Shown here one piece after another: positions 57,107 through 64,000 of a stretch of 64,000 bases of DNA (its first letter is position 1; the number at the start of each line of letters is the position of its first letter). Source of the DNA: CAVVWJ01 sp965652025 (GTDB lineage: Bacteria > Gemmatimonadota > Gemmatimonadetes > Gemmatimonadales > GWC2-71-9); NCBI GenBank assembly GCA_965652025.1, contig CBFGTM010000011.1, positions 1-64,000 of the forward strand, given 5' to 3'. The notes beneath the pieces were generated by a model. It worked only from the letters and a program-made list of their open reading frames with translations, did not search any database and was not told the origin of the DNA. The translations under genes were made by a program, and so were the position numbers.

Positions 57107-57757
57107 GTGAAAGGGCATCTACCGCGGGCCGAGGGGACCGGAGGGCGGATCATGGAGCTGCTGCGGCGCGGCCCGATGACGGTGGACCAGCTGGCCGCGG
57201 CTCTGCAACTCACCCGGACCGCGGTCCAGGCTCAGTTGGCAACGCTCCAGCGGGATGATCTGATTGAGCAGAAGGGGACCCGTCGTGGGGCCAGTAAGCC
57301 GGCCCGGATGTACGGCGTCACCATGCAGGCCGAGCTGCTCTTTTCCCGAGCCTACATCCCCATCCTGACCGAGCTCCTCCACGTGCTGGCGCAGCGCATG
57401 TCCGCCCCCGAGTTCGATGCCATCATGCATGAGGTCGGGCGGAGGGCAATGGCGGGACGTGTTGCGGCTCCTCGGGGGCAGCTAGGGGAGCGGGTCATTA
57501 CGGCAAGCAGGCTGTTGAATGATCTCGGCGGTCTGTCCGAGGTCGATGAGGAGGATGGCTTCTACATCATCCAAAGCCACGGGTGCCCGCTGGCGGCGGC
57601 GACCGCCGAGCACCCGGAGGCCTGCAATGCACTGGAGAGTATATTGAGCGAGTTTGTCGGCAGCCGGGTCACCAAGTGCTGCGATCGGTACAACCGGGAG
57701 CGCTGCTGCTTCGAGATCGGGCGTCCCGCTTCAGACACCATCCAGATACAACACTAA
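57107..57757 (+). CDS. Cys-rich winged-helix regulator, SufR-like (probable Fe-S sensor)
   Basis: The 216-aa protein has an N-terminal winged helix (about 8-80, MELLRRGPMTVDQLAAALQLTRTAVQAQLATLQRDDLIEQ) and a C-terminal domain with Cys motifs: SHGCP, then C-x12-C in GCPLAAATAEHPEAC, then KCCDRYNRERCCFEI. This layout resembles SufR and related ArsR/DeoR-type regulators that bind a [4Fe-4S] cluster. Start is GTG 57107 with AGGGG ahead. The palindrome at 57023 in the divergent promoter is its likely operator (inference), so it probably represses or tunes the cytochrome gene and itself. Confidence 0.85.
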   Translation: MKGHLPRAEGTGGRIMELLRRGPMTVDQLAAALQLTRTAVQAQLATLQRDDLIEQKGTRRGASKPARMYGVTMQAELLFSRAYIPILTELLHVLAQRMSAPEFDAIMHEVGRRAMAGRVAAPRGQLGERVITASRLLNDLGGLSEVDEEDGFYIIQSHGCPLAAATAEHPEACNALESILSEFVGSRVTKCCDRYNRERCCFEIGRPASDTIQIQH

Positions 57758-57778
57758 GGCGCTCTCCCTCCTAGCGAG

Positions 57779-58282
57779 ATGACGGAAATGCTGATACTCA
57801 CACCGTATGAACCGGAGCTCTCCCCCGAACGGGAGCTGGCCCAAGCCGGAAGTCTATTCCAACCCATTCCCTGGTACGGGCCGGAGCAGGACCGAACCGG
57901 CCCCACCCGGGCCAGTGTGACGATTATGGTGGTGGACGATGACCAGCAGAGCCGCACGATCGCGGCCAGGATGCTCCGCGATGAGGGATACCACGTCATC
58001 GAAGCTCCATCTGGCGAGCAGGCGCTGGAACGGCTCGCCGGCACCCAGGATGTCCAGATCGTCTTGACCGACATCGTAATGCCGGGCGGCATGGGCGGGC
58101 TCGAGCTGGCCCGCAAAGTCACTGCTCTCTCGCCCTGGAGGAGAGTGGCGCTCATGTCCGGCTATGCGCCCAACTTCCCTCAGCTGAATACGTCCGCCAT
58201 GCCATACCCGTTACTGGTCAAGCCGTTCGCGGCCGATCAGCTCGCCCAGCAGATGAGTGAGCTGCTCAGGGAAGTGAATTAG
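57779..58282 (+). CDS. Receiver-only response regulator, 167 aa
   Basis: After an N-terminal extension of about 47 residues (Pro/Glu-rich, no known motif) comes a CheY-like receiver: VTIMVVDDDQQSR (acid pocket), phospho-acceptor Asp in VLTDIVMPGGMGGLELARKV, Thr/Ser switch near VALMSGYAP and Lys in LVKPFAADQLAQQM. No output domain follows, so it may act by protein contact in a phosphorelay. No histidine kinase adjoins. The start (ATG 57779) lacks a good ribosome site; an in-frame GTG at the receiver start is possible. It lies 21 bases after the SufR-like gene. Confidence 0.82.
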   Translation: MTEMLILTPYEPELSPERELAQAGSLFQPIPWYGPEQDRTGPTRASVTIMVVDDDQQSRTIAARMLRDEGYHVIEAPSGEQALERLAGTQDVQIVLTDIVMPGGMGGLELARKVTALSPWRRVALMSGYAPNFPQLNTSAMPYPLLVKPFAADQLAQQMSELLREVN

Positions 58283-58301
58283 GGCGAAGGCCGGTCGGAA
58301 C

Positions 58302-59039
58302 TCAGAAGCGGAGGGTTAGTCCGAAGGTAGGACCGCTGAGCCGCACATCGTAGAGTAAGGCGTCCTGGTTGTAGTCGACGTCGAGATAGCGCCAGGCGGC
58401 AACCAGCGCACAGCAGCGGCCGAGGTCATAGCCGGCCCCGCCGTAGAGCTGCCAGATAAGATCCGAGCCACCGGCGCCGAGGTCGGCCTTGAGGACGAGG
58501 CGCCACTTTTTGCCCGGCTGGTAGCGCAAGTTGGCGCCCACCGTGGCGTCCACCCAGTTCCGGTCGGTCGAGACTTCGAGGGCCGGCCCGCCGAGGTCCA
58601 CGCCCAGGTTCCAATAGCGAGCGCCGATCAGGCCATCCACGCCACCCCAGGGGCGAGCGAGCAGGGTATAGCCCACCTCGGGGTGGAGCATGAGCTCGTC
58701 CTGGCCCACGGTCAGGGTGTTGCCGCTCGATGTAGCCTCCTCGTCCGAAAGCGACACGTAGAAGAAGTCGGTTCGAACGACCCAGGCGTGACGCCGGATC
58801 TCGAGCAGGCCGGCGAAGCCGAACTCGAAGTCCTCGGCCCCGTCGCTGAAGCTCACGTCCACCTCACTGAGGTTGGAGCCCACCCCGATGGTGCCCTCGA
58901 GGCCGGACATCCAGACATAAGGAGTGAAGCTGACGCGCCACTGCTCAGGCTCAGTGACAGCCTGGGCGGCCAGCTCAGACGAAACGGAGACGAGCAGGCC
59001 GAGGACGAGGGGGAGGGGGAGGCGGCGCACGCGATTCAT
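58302..59039 (-). CDS. Outer-membrane beta-barrel protein, 245 aa
   Basis: ATG 59039 (GGAGACACCG ahead) begins a signal MNRVRRLPLPLVLGLLVSVSSELAAQA. The mature protein shows barrel strands: WRVSFTPYVWMSGLEGTIGVGS, FGFAGLLEIRRHAWVVRTDFFYVSLS, MLHPEVGYTLLARPWG, DGLIGARYWNLGV, ATVGANLRYQPGKKWRLVLKADLGA, and a last strand GPTFGLTLRF with C-terminal Phe. Substrate or role unknown. It converges with the response regulator and is divergent from yceI. Confidence 0.82.
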   Translation of the reverse strand: MNRVRRLPLPLVLGLLVSVSSELAAQAVTEPEQWRVSFTPYVWMSGLEGTIGVGSNLSEVDVSFSDGAEDFEFGFAGLLEIRRHAWVVRTDFFYVSLSDEEATSSGNTLTVGQDELMLHPEVGYTLLARPWGGVDGLIGARYWNLGVDLGGPALEVSTDRNWVDATVGANLRYQPGKKWRLVLKADLGAGGSDLIWQLYGGAGYDLGRCCALVAAWRYLDVDYNQDALLYDVRLSGPTFGLTLRF

Positions 59040-59175
59040 CCGGTGTCTCCGGCGTGACGGCAATCACTACGTTGCAGTTTCCCGCCTTGCATTGTTCCGC
59101 TGAGCAGCCCTGGTCGCCTGTATCTGGCGCAGAAGATCAGAGAAGAGGTAATACCTACACGGAGGAGTAGTAGCT

Positions 59176-59736
59176 ATGGGTACCGCAAACGTAACCCAGA
59201 CCGCGACGTGGACACTGGACCCGACGCACTCGAGCGTCGAGTTCTCGGTCAAGCACATGATGATGACCACGGTGCGAGGCCGCTTCAAAGAGCTTAGCGC
59301 GACCCTCACCGCCGACGAGGACCACCCGGAGGGCTGTTGCGTCGAAGTGGCGATGAAGACGGCGAGCATCGATACTGGTGTTCCCGACCGGGACACGCAC
59401 CTCCGATCGGCCGACTTCTTCGACGCCGAGCAGTATCCGGAGATCACCTTCAAGAGCAAGCGGCTGGAGGGGAACTTCGAGAAGGAGGGCGATCGCTTCC
59501 GGATGGTCGGAGATCTCACGATCCGCGATACCACCATGGAGCTCACGCTCGACTGCGAGTTCGCCGGCCGGGGGCAGGACCCTTGGGGGAAAGAGCGGGC
59601 TGGGTTTACGGCCCGGGGCGAGATCGACCGGCGGGAATGGGGTCTCAAGTGGAACCAGATGATCGAGACCGGTGGTGTCCTGGTTGCCAACAAGGTCCGG
59701 ATCGAGGCGGAGGTGCAGTTCGTGAAAGCTTCATAG
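59176..59736 (+). CDS. YceI family protein
   Basis: The 186-aa protein is a lipocalin-like YceI barrel: TWTLDPTHSSVEFSVKHMMMTTVRGRF, then VAMKTASIDTGVPDRDTHLRSADFFDAEQYPEITFKS and TLDCEFAGRG at the C-terminal half are hallmarks. YceI proteins bind polyisoprenoid or other amphiphiles. There is no signal peptide, so this copy may be cytoplasmic or use another route, unlike the secreted E. coli protein. GGAGG precedes the ATG. It converges with the CopB-type ATPase gene, overlapping by six bases. Confidence 0.92.
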   Translation: MGTANVTQTATWTLDPTHSSVEFSVKHMMMTTVRGRFKELSATLTADEDHPEGCCVEVAMKTASIDTGVPDRDTHLRSADFFDAEQYPEITFKSKRLEGNFEKEGDRFRMVGDLTIRDTTMELTLDCEFAGRGQDPWGKERAGFTARGEIDRREWGLKWNQMIETGGVLVANKVRIEAEVQFVKAS

Positions 59737-61860
59737 CCTGGCCCGCCGAAGCAGTTGGGCATTGATCGCCACGATCAGCGTGCTGAGCGACATCAGCACC
59801 GCGCCCACCGCGGGCGAGAGCAGAATTCCTTGGGATGCCAGAACGCCGGCGGCAAGCGGGATGGCGACAATGTTGTAACCCGCCGCCCACCAGAGATTCT
59901 GAACCATCTTCCGGTAACTCGCCCGGCTCAGCCGAATGATCCGGGGCACGTCCCGGGGATCGTTGCGCACCAGGACGATGTCTCCAGCCTCGACCGCCAC
60001 GTTGGTGCCGGCCCCGATGGCAATGCCGACCTCGGCCGTGACCAGTGCCGGCGCGTCATTCACTCCGTCACCGACCATGGCAACCCGCTTCCCCTCCCCT
60101 TGCAGCTGCTTGATCTTGTCGGCCTTCTGATCCGGCAGCACCTCGGCGAAGACCTTGTCGATGCCGAGCTCTCGAGCCACGGCCTCCGCCACCGGACGGG
60201 CGTCGCCGGTCAGCATCACGACCTCGATCCTTTCGGCATGCAGGGCTTGGACGGCTTCGCGGGACTCGGGACGAACCACGTCTGCCACGGTGAAGAGGGC
60301 CAGGGCCCGGTCGTCACCCCGCGCATCCTCCTCGACCAGATAAATGACTGCCTGGCCCCGTTGCGACGCCTGCTCCGCGGATGCGAGCAGAGTTCGGGGT
60401 AGTTTCACTTTCCTGCTCCGGAGCAGGGCCGGGCCACCGATCAGCAAGCGACGGCCGCGCAGGTCCGCCTCTACTCCGATCCCGGGCAGAGACTGGAAGT
60501 TGTCTGCCTGCGGAATCTCCAGCCTCTGCTCCTGCGCCGTTCTGAGAATCCCCTGGGCGATGGTATGCTCCGAGTCCCGCTCGACCGCGGCCGCCAGCTT
60601 GAGCGCTTCCTGTTCCTGAAGCCCGTCCGCAGTCGTGATTCCGACCACTCCGAATTCACCTCTGGTCAGGGTCCCGGTCTTGTCGAACACCACCGAATCC
60701 AGATTGCGCGCCTCCTCCAGGCCCCGCCGGTCCCTGACCAGCAGTCCGCTCCGGGCGCCCAAGGTGGTCGAGATCGCAATCACCAGCGGAATCGCCAACC
60801 CCAGCGCGTGGGGGCAAGCGATCACCAGAGTCGTGACCAGCCGCTCGACCGCGAAGGCGGCCTCGGCCCCGGCCAAGAGCCAGCCAACCAGGGTCAGCGC
60901 GCCGGCGGCGAGAGCAACCAGGGTTAGCCAATAGGCGGCGCGATCAGCCAGTGCCTGGGCTCGTGAGCGCGAGCTCTGGGCCTGCTCCACCAGCCGCATG
61001 ATCCCGGCGAGCGCCGTGCGCTCTCCGGTGCCGGTCACCCGAACCCGCAGAGAGCCGGAGCCGTTGACGGTCCCGGCGATCACCTGGTCCGCTGCCTTCT
61101 TGCGGACCGGCCTGGATTCCCCGGTGATCATCGCCTCGTTCACATCACTGGACCCCTCGACCACCTCGCCATCGGCAGGGATGCCGGCACCAGGCCGGAT
61201 CAGCACCAGATCGCCTTCCCGGAGAGCGCTGACCGGAACCTCCTCGGTTTCGTTGCCCACGATCCGAACCGCAGTGTTCGGCAGCAACTTGGCCAGCTCT
61301 CCCAGGGCCCCCTGCGCCTGGGAGATGGACCGCATCTCGATCCAGTGGCCCAGCAGCATGATGGTGACCAGCGTCGCCAGCTCCTCCCAGAGCGGCATGC
61401 CGGGATACCCCAGGGTGACCGCTGCGCTGAATACGAAGGCGACCGTGATCGCGAGGGCGATCAGGGTCATCATGCCCGGCAGTCGGTCCTGCAGCTCGCG
61501 CCAGGCCCCCTGAATGAAGACCCACCCGCCGTAGAAGAACACCGCGGTTCCGAAGACCGGGGCTATCCACCGTGCGCCCGGTATCGAGGGCGGCGAATAG
61601 CTCAAGGCGCGGGGCAGCATATGCCCCCAGATGAGTGTGGGAATGGTGAGTGCGAGGGAGATCCAGAACTTGTCCCGGAACATGGCCACGCTGTGTCCCG
61701 CGTGTTTGTCGTGACCGGCGTGCGCGCGGCCATTGGCTGCCACCGGCGCGGTGCCATGATGAGCGTGCGATTCGGTCAGCTCGGGGTGTTCCGGATATCC
61801 CGGCTCGGCCGGAGCAGGAGCTGCATGACCGTGATCATGATGGTGATGGTGGTCTGTCAT
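59731..61860 (-). CDS. copB: Copper-translocating P-type ATPase, CopB-like (P1B-3)
   Basis: This inner-membrane pump exports copper. The 709-aa protein has a His-rich N-terminus (TDHHHHHDHGHAAP ... HAGHDKHAGH) in place of a Cys-type metal-binding domain, about eight transmembrane helices, the intramembrane CPH motif (349-351, typical of CopB rather than CPC of CopA), TGES near 247 and the phosphorylation site DKTGT with Asp393. The hinge GDGVNDAPAL closes the pump domain. The gene is the last of a minus-strand cluster with a membrane protein and two unknown proteins. Cu(I) or Cu(II) preference is not certain from sequence. Confidence 0.94.
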   Translation of the reverse strand: MTDHHHHHDHGHAAPAPAEPGYPEHPELTESHAHHGTAPVAANGRAHAGHDKHAGHSVAMFRDKFWISLALTIPTLIWGHMLPRALSYSPPSIPGARWIAPVFGTAVFFYGGWVFIQGAWRELQDRLPGMMTLIALAITVAFVFSAAVTLGYPGMPLWEELATLVTIMLLGHWIEMRSISQAQGALGELAKLLPNTAVRIVGNETEEVPVSALREGDLVLIRPGAGIPADGEVVEGSSDVNEAMITGESRPVRKKAADQVIAGTVNGSGSLRVRVTGTGERTALAGIMRLVEQAQSSRSRAQALADRAAYWLTLVALAAGALTLVGWLLAGAEAAFAVERLVTTLVIACPHALGLAIPLVIAISTTLGARSGLLVRDRRGLEEARNLDSVVFDKTGTLTRGEFGVVGITTADGLQEQEALKLAAAVERDSEHTIAQGILRTAQEQRLEIPQADNFQSLPGIGVEADLRGRRLLIGGPALLRSRKVKLPRTLLASAEQASQRGQAVIYLVEEDARGDDRALALFTVADVVRPESREAVQALHAERIEVVMLTGDARPVAEAVARELGIDKVFAEVLPDQKADKIKQLQGEGKRVAMVGDGVNDAPALVTAEVGIAIGAGTNVAVEAGDIVLVRNDPRDVPRIIRLSRASYRKMVQNLWWAAGYNIVAIPLAAGVLASQGILLSPAVGAVLMSLSTLIVAINAQLLRRARL

Positions 61861-61896
61861 ATAGCACTCACGTCGTGATCTCTCCGGCTGCGACGC

Positions 61897-62526
61897 TCAA
61901 TGGTTACGAAGTCCGCCGCCGATAAGGTGCAGGACCAGGAGTAGCAGGACCAAGCCGATAACCCCGAGCAGGAGAACTTGGCTCCAGCTGATGGTTTTCC
62001 AGTTTGACCCGGGTGCCGCCCCACTGTGTTGCTTACGGCGTCCGTACGCCGTCATCCCCCAAGGCTTGTACACCGCGAGGACCGTGGCTGCCAGCAACAC
62101 CAGCAGGCCGCCTCCGGAATGGAGCACGGGCGATTGCTCCAGGTTGCGCAGCTCTCCGAGGGGCAAGGCCGGGTTTCCTGCCAAGTCTCCCAAGGACGCA
62201 AGCGTCTGAGTGAACCCGAAGAGGACCACTGCGCCAATGACCGTCAGCAGGAACTTTAGGGAGACCCAGTAGTACCGAAACAATCCCCAGGACGTGCCGA
62301 GCGAGACGATGAGACCGGTGACCAACGAGGCGGCGCAGAACGGCACGATGACGTACCACCCAACCAGTTCCATTGCCCAGTAGAACCCTCGTATCAGCTG
62401 TGGCTCGCGGCTGCTCACAGCCGCGATAGCGAGAGCCTGGAAGGCGGCGACCGTGCCGAGCCAGCCGACCGAAGAAGTGACGTGCGCAGTGAGCGGGAAT
62501 TTACGGAGCCGGGGTGTCATGATCAT
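61897..62526 (-). CDS. Four- to five-helix membrane protein
   Basis: Start ATG 62526 (or 62520) gives about 209 aa; the longer frame to 62682 overlaps the next gene. The protein has an N-terminal helix GWLGTVAAFQALAIAAVSS, WYVIVPFCAASLVTGLIVSL, FLLTVIGAVVLFGF, LLVLLAATVLAVY and VLLLGVIGLVLLLLVLHLIG, with a short loop AYGRRKQHSG. It reads like a DUF2269-type membrane protein, but I cannot confirm the family. The C-terminus GGGLRNH is 36 bases before copB. Position in the copper cluster suggests an ancillary role. Confidence 0.7.
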   Translation of the reverse strand: MIMTPRLRKFPLTAHVTSSVGWLGTVAAFQALAIAAVSSREPQLIRGFYWAMELVGWYVIVPFCAASLVTGLIVSLGTSWGLFRYYWVSLKFLLTVIGAVVLFGFTQTLASLGDLAGNPALPLGELRNLEQSPVLHSGGGLLVLLAATVLAVYKPWGMTAYGRRKQHSGAAPGSNWKTISWSQVLLLGVIGLVLLLLVLHLIGGGLRNH

Positions 62527-62551
62527 TGCTAGGGGTTCCAGGTAGTTGGAA

Positions 62552-63628
62552 TCAATGTTGGTGCACCGTAGTGTCAGGTGGCTCTTGCACTTGGTCGGTC
62601 TTCTTCTGAGGCGTCCGACCAGCGGGCGACCGAGGCATGTCGAGCAGGCCGGTGGCCGGACCGCCCATAGCAGCCACCCCACCCATGTGCTCAGCCATCC
62701 TGCGCCACTCGTCCAGCGACATCACGTCCCGTGAAGGGTCCTGCAGCATATCCAGCTGCCGATCGATGACCTCACCCTTTCGCCCGCGCGGGATGGTGTC
62801 GGCGGTGAGAATGTCGGAGATGATGTCGTGCATCATGTGCAGGTTGTCGAAGATCACTGCCGCTCGGGGATGAGCGGCGCTGAACCGAGGAGCGATCGCC
62901 GAGCTGATCGGCATGTACCTCGGAAAGCGGCTCGGCGGATCCTCCAGCATCGACCAGAACCGGGCGACTGTGGCCTGCACCCCGCTCTTTCGCTCCCCCG
63001 GGGTCCGCCCTTCGATGAACGGCTCGTACAGCCCGATCTGAAGCCAATGGTAGGCCCAGATCAAGCCGTTGAACTTGGGATGGGTCCTCCGGAAGGCCTG
63101 GCTGAAGTACTGCTCGTCCATGAGCCGCATCGCCTTGGGCTTGTCGGTAAAGGCGTATTTCCGGTTGCTCAGGTAATAGTCGGTGAGCCGCTCGATCAGG
63201 CTGTCTCGTTGCGACAGGTTCAGCCGGTCGTCGGCGTAGGCATCGTAGATCTGCCGGTGGAGGATGTGGGCCCAGTCGAACATCATCTTCGCTCGCCAGG
63301 CGACCTTGGCGTACTCCGGCATGATCACTTCCTCGGCCACGGCGAACCGAGGCGGCCGGACCAGGAGATCGGTGGTGAGGTAGCGGTATTCCTTCTCCAG
63401 ATCAGGTCCGGCTTGATCACCCTTGGTATACAGCCGCTCGTACAGGACGGCATGGCCGTAGTCGAATGCGTTGAACAGCCGGGCGGCCTCAGGGTAATTC
63501 GCCAGAAACTCCCAGTTGAACCCACCCGGGTAGTAGAACTGCTCGTCTCGCCGGGTCTGCGACAGAGCGGTGCCGGCTCCGACCGCCAGGAACAGCGTGC
63601 TCACCGCCAGCGAGCTCTTGCGGATCAT
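62552..63628 (-). CDS. Exported hypothetical protein, 358 aa
   Basis: ATG 63628 (GGGGAGG ahead) begins a signal MIRKSSLAVSTLFLAVGAGTALSQ. The mature 335-residue part is helical and Tyr/Arg/Met-rich (EFLANYPEAARLFNAFDYGHAVLYERLY, MMFDWAHILHRQIYDAY, NGLIWAYHWLQIGLYEPFIEG, NLHMMHDIISDIL) with a disordered tail. No Cys pair or haem motif is seen. I do not recognise it; it is predicted periplasmic and lies between the copper-cluster membrane protein and the edge gene, with its start overlapping the next stop by four bases (ATGA). Confidence 0.72.
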   Translation of the reverse strand: MIRKSSLAVSTLFLAVGAGTALSQTRRDEQFYYPGGFNWEFLANYPEAARLFNAFDYGHAVLYERLYTKGDQAGPDLEKEYRYLTTDLLVRPPRFAVAEEVIMPEYAKVAWRAKMMFDWAHILHRQIYDAYADDRLNLSQRDSLIERLTDYYLSNRKYAFTDKPKAMRLMDEQYFSQAFRRTHPKFNGLIWAYHWLQIGLYEPFIEGRTPGERKSGVQATVARFWSMLEDPPSRFPRYMPISSAIAPRFSAAHPRAAVIFDNLHMMHDIISDILTADTIPRGRKGEVIDRQLDMLQDPSRDVMSLDEWRRMAEHMGGVAAMGGPATGLLDMPRSPAGRTPQKKTDQVQEPPDTTVHQH

Positions 63629-64000
63629 CGCGACCTCCCCGGCATCAGGCCGCGAAGTGCAAATGCGTGCGAGAGACCGACTGTGAGTGCGATGTCCGGC
63701 CCTACGTCCGACCGGAGGCGCCGACTCACCCCGGCATCCAGCACCAGAGTAGGGGTCCACTGCCAGCGCGCTCCCAGCGAGGCGTCAACCGCCGTCGGTG
63801 CGCTCTCGCTGGACTGCGAGGCGGCCAGCTCGCCAACCAGGAGCATACTGGAGCGGAACAGGGTGCGATCCACAGCCAAGCTGGCGCTCCAGCGGTTCAG
63901 CGGCTCGGCGAGGGCGGGCTCGTCCTCCGAGCCAAACCCCCATGAGGCGTTGAGATGGCCCCGCATGCCGCCCCAGCTGCGGGTCACGATTGCCTTCAGG
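63625..64000 (-). CDS. Partial outer-membrane-type protein, C-terminal end only
   Basis: The gene runs off the right edge, so the start is missing; residues from LKAIVTRSWGG onward (about 124) are visible. The sequence has barrel-like strands (RGHLNASWGFGS, WSASLAVDRTLFRSSMLLVGELAAS, DASLGARWQWTPTLVLDAGVSRRL, IALTVGLSHAFAL). It resembles the end of a transporter-type outer-membrane barrel. It overlaps the next gene by four bases, so it belongs to the same operon. Confidence 0.6.
   Translation of the reverse strand, partial: LKAIVTRSWGGMRGHLNASWGFGSEDEPALAEPLNRWSASLAVDRTLFRSSMLLVGELAASQSSESAPTAVDASLGARWQWTPTLVLDAGVSRRLRSDVGPDIALTVGLSHAFALRGLMPGRSR

Overview
The window is one continuous stretch of GC-rich bacterial chromosome, with about 51 protein genes, very short spacers and many stop/start overlaps of 1 to 4 bases. 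It contains no rRNA, tRNA, phage, IS transposase or CRISPR locus that I can see. The gene mix points to a Gram-negative aerobe of the Gemmatimonadota type, by inference from gene content only: a SusC/SusD pair, a TPR-tailed Ser/Thr kinase, PilX/PilW/PilV minor pilins, several beta-barrels and lipoproteins, an actinobacterial-style fused 2-oxoglutarate decarboxylase and a bacilliredoxin. No marker rRNA is present to prove this.

Layout. 0.1-9.3 kb: Lon protease with its terminator, a membrane Ser/Thr kinase, a fused 2-oxoacid dehydrogenase E1 and an exported amidohydrolase. 9.4-13.7 kb: a minus-strand type IV pilus minor-pilin operon (FimT/GspH, PilV, PilW, two tandem PilX-like paralogues). 13.9-18.97 kb: DJ-1/PfpI protein, MazG-like pyrophosphohydrolase, RsgA, a small unknown and proline dehydrogenase coupled by overlaps, topoisomerase IB and a SecD-head lipoprotein. 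19.1-22 kb: LytS/LytR-type two-component pair and two small lipoproteins. 22.1-27.9 kb: SusD, SusC and a response regulator whose receiver has been hollowed out. 28-35.7 kb: bacilliredoxin, kinase-TPR protein, hydrolase, the fatty-acid beta-oxidation pair FadJ/thiolase and a methyltransferase. 35.6-42.2 kb: GlpD, a cupredoxin lipoprotein and the 1.2-kaa KGD protein. 42.2-45 kb: HNH nuclease, a Cys-less rhodanese, and two plus-strand genes of visibly lower GC. 45-49.5 kb: transketolase, transaldolase and a dicarboxylate symporter in one overlapping operon. 49.6-55.8 kb: M61 peptidase, FRG-domain protein, Cys-free uS4, a large non-coding repeat tract and small exported proteins. 55.8-64 kb: a di-haem cytochrome divergent from an Fe-S type regulator, a receiver-only regulator, YceI, and a CopB copper ATPase cluster running off the right edge.

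Central metabolism is well represented: beta-oxidation, branched-chain or pyruvate oxidation, the TCA step at 2-oxoglutarate, the non-oxidative pentose phosphate steps, glycerol-3-phosphate and proline oxidation.

The most unusual non-genic structure is a degenerate array of about 23 units of 21 bases (54156-54640) behind rpsD. A second theme is a recurrent spacer module: short direct repeats of 7-9 bases placed in inverted orientation around a palindrome at many gene ends. In several places the module has become part of the coding sequence.
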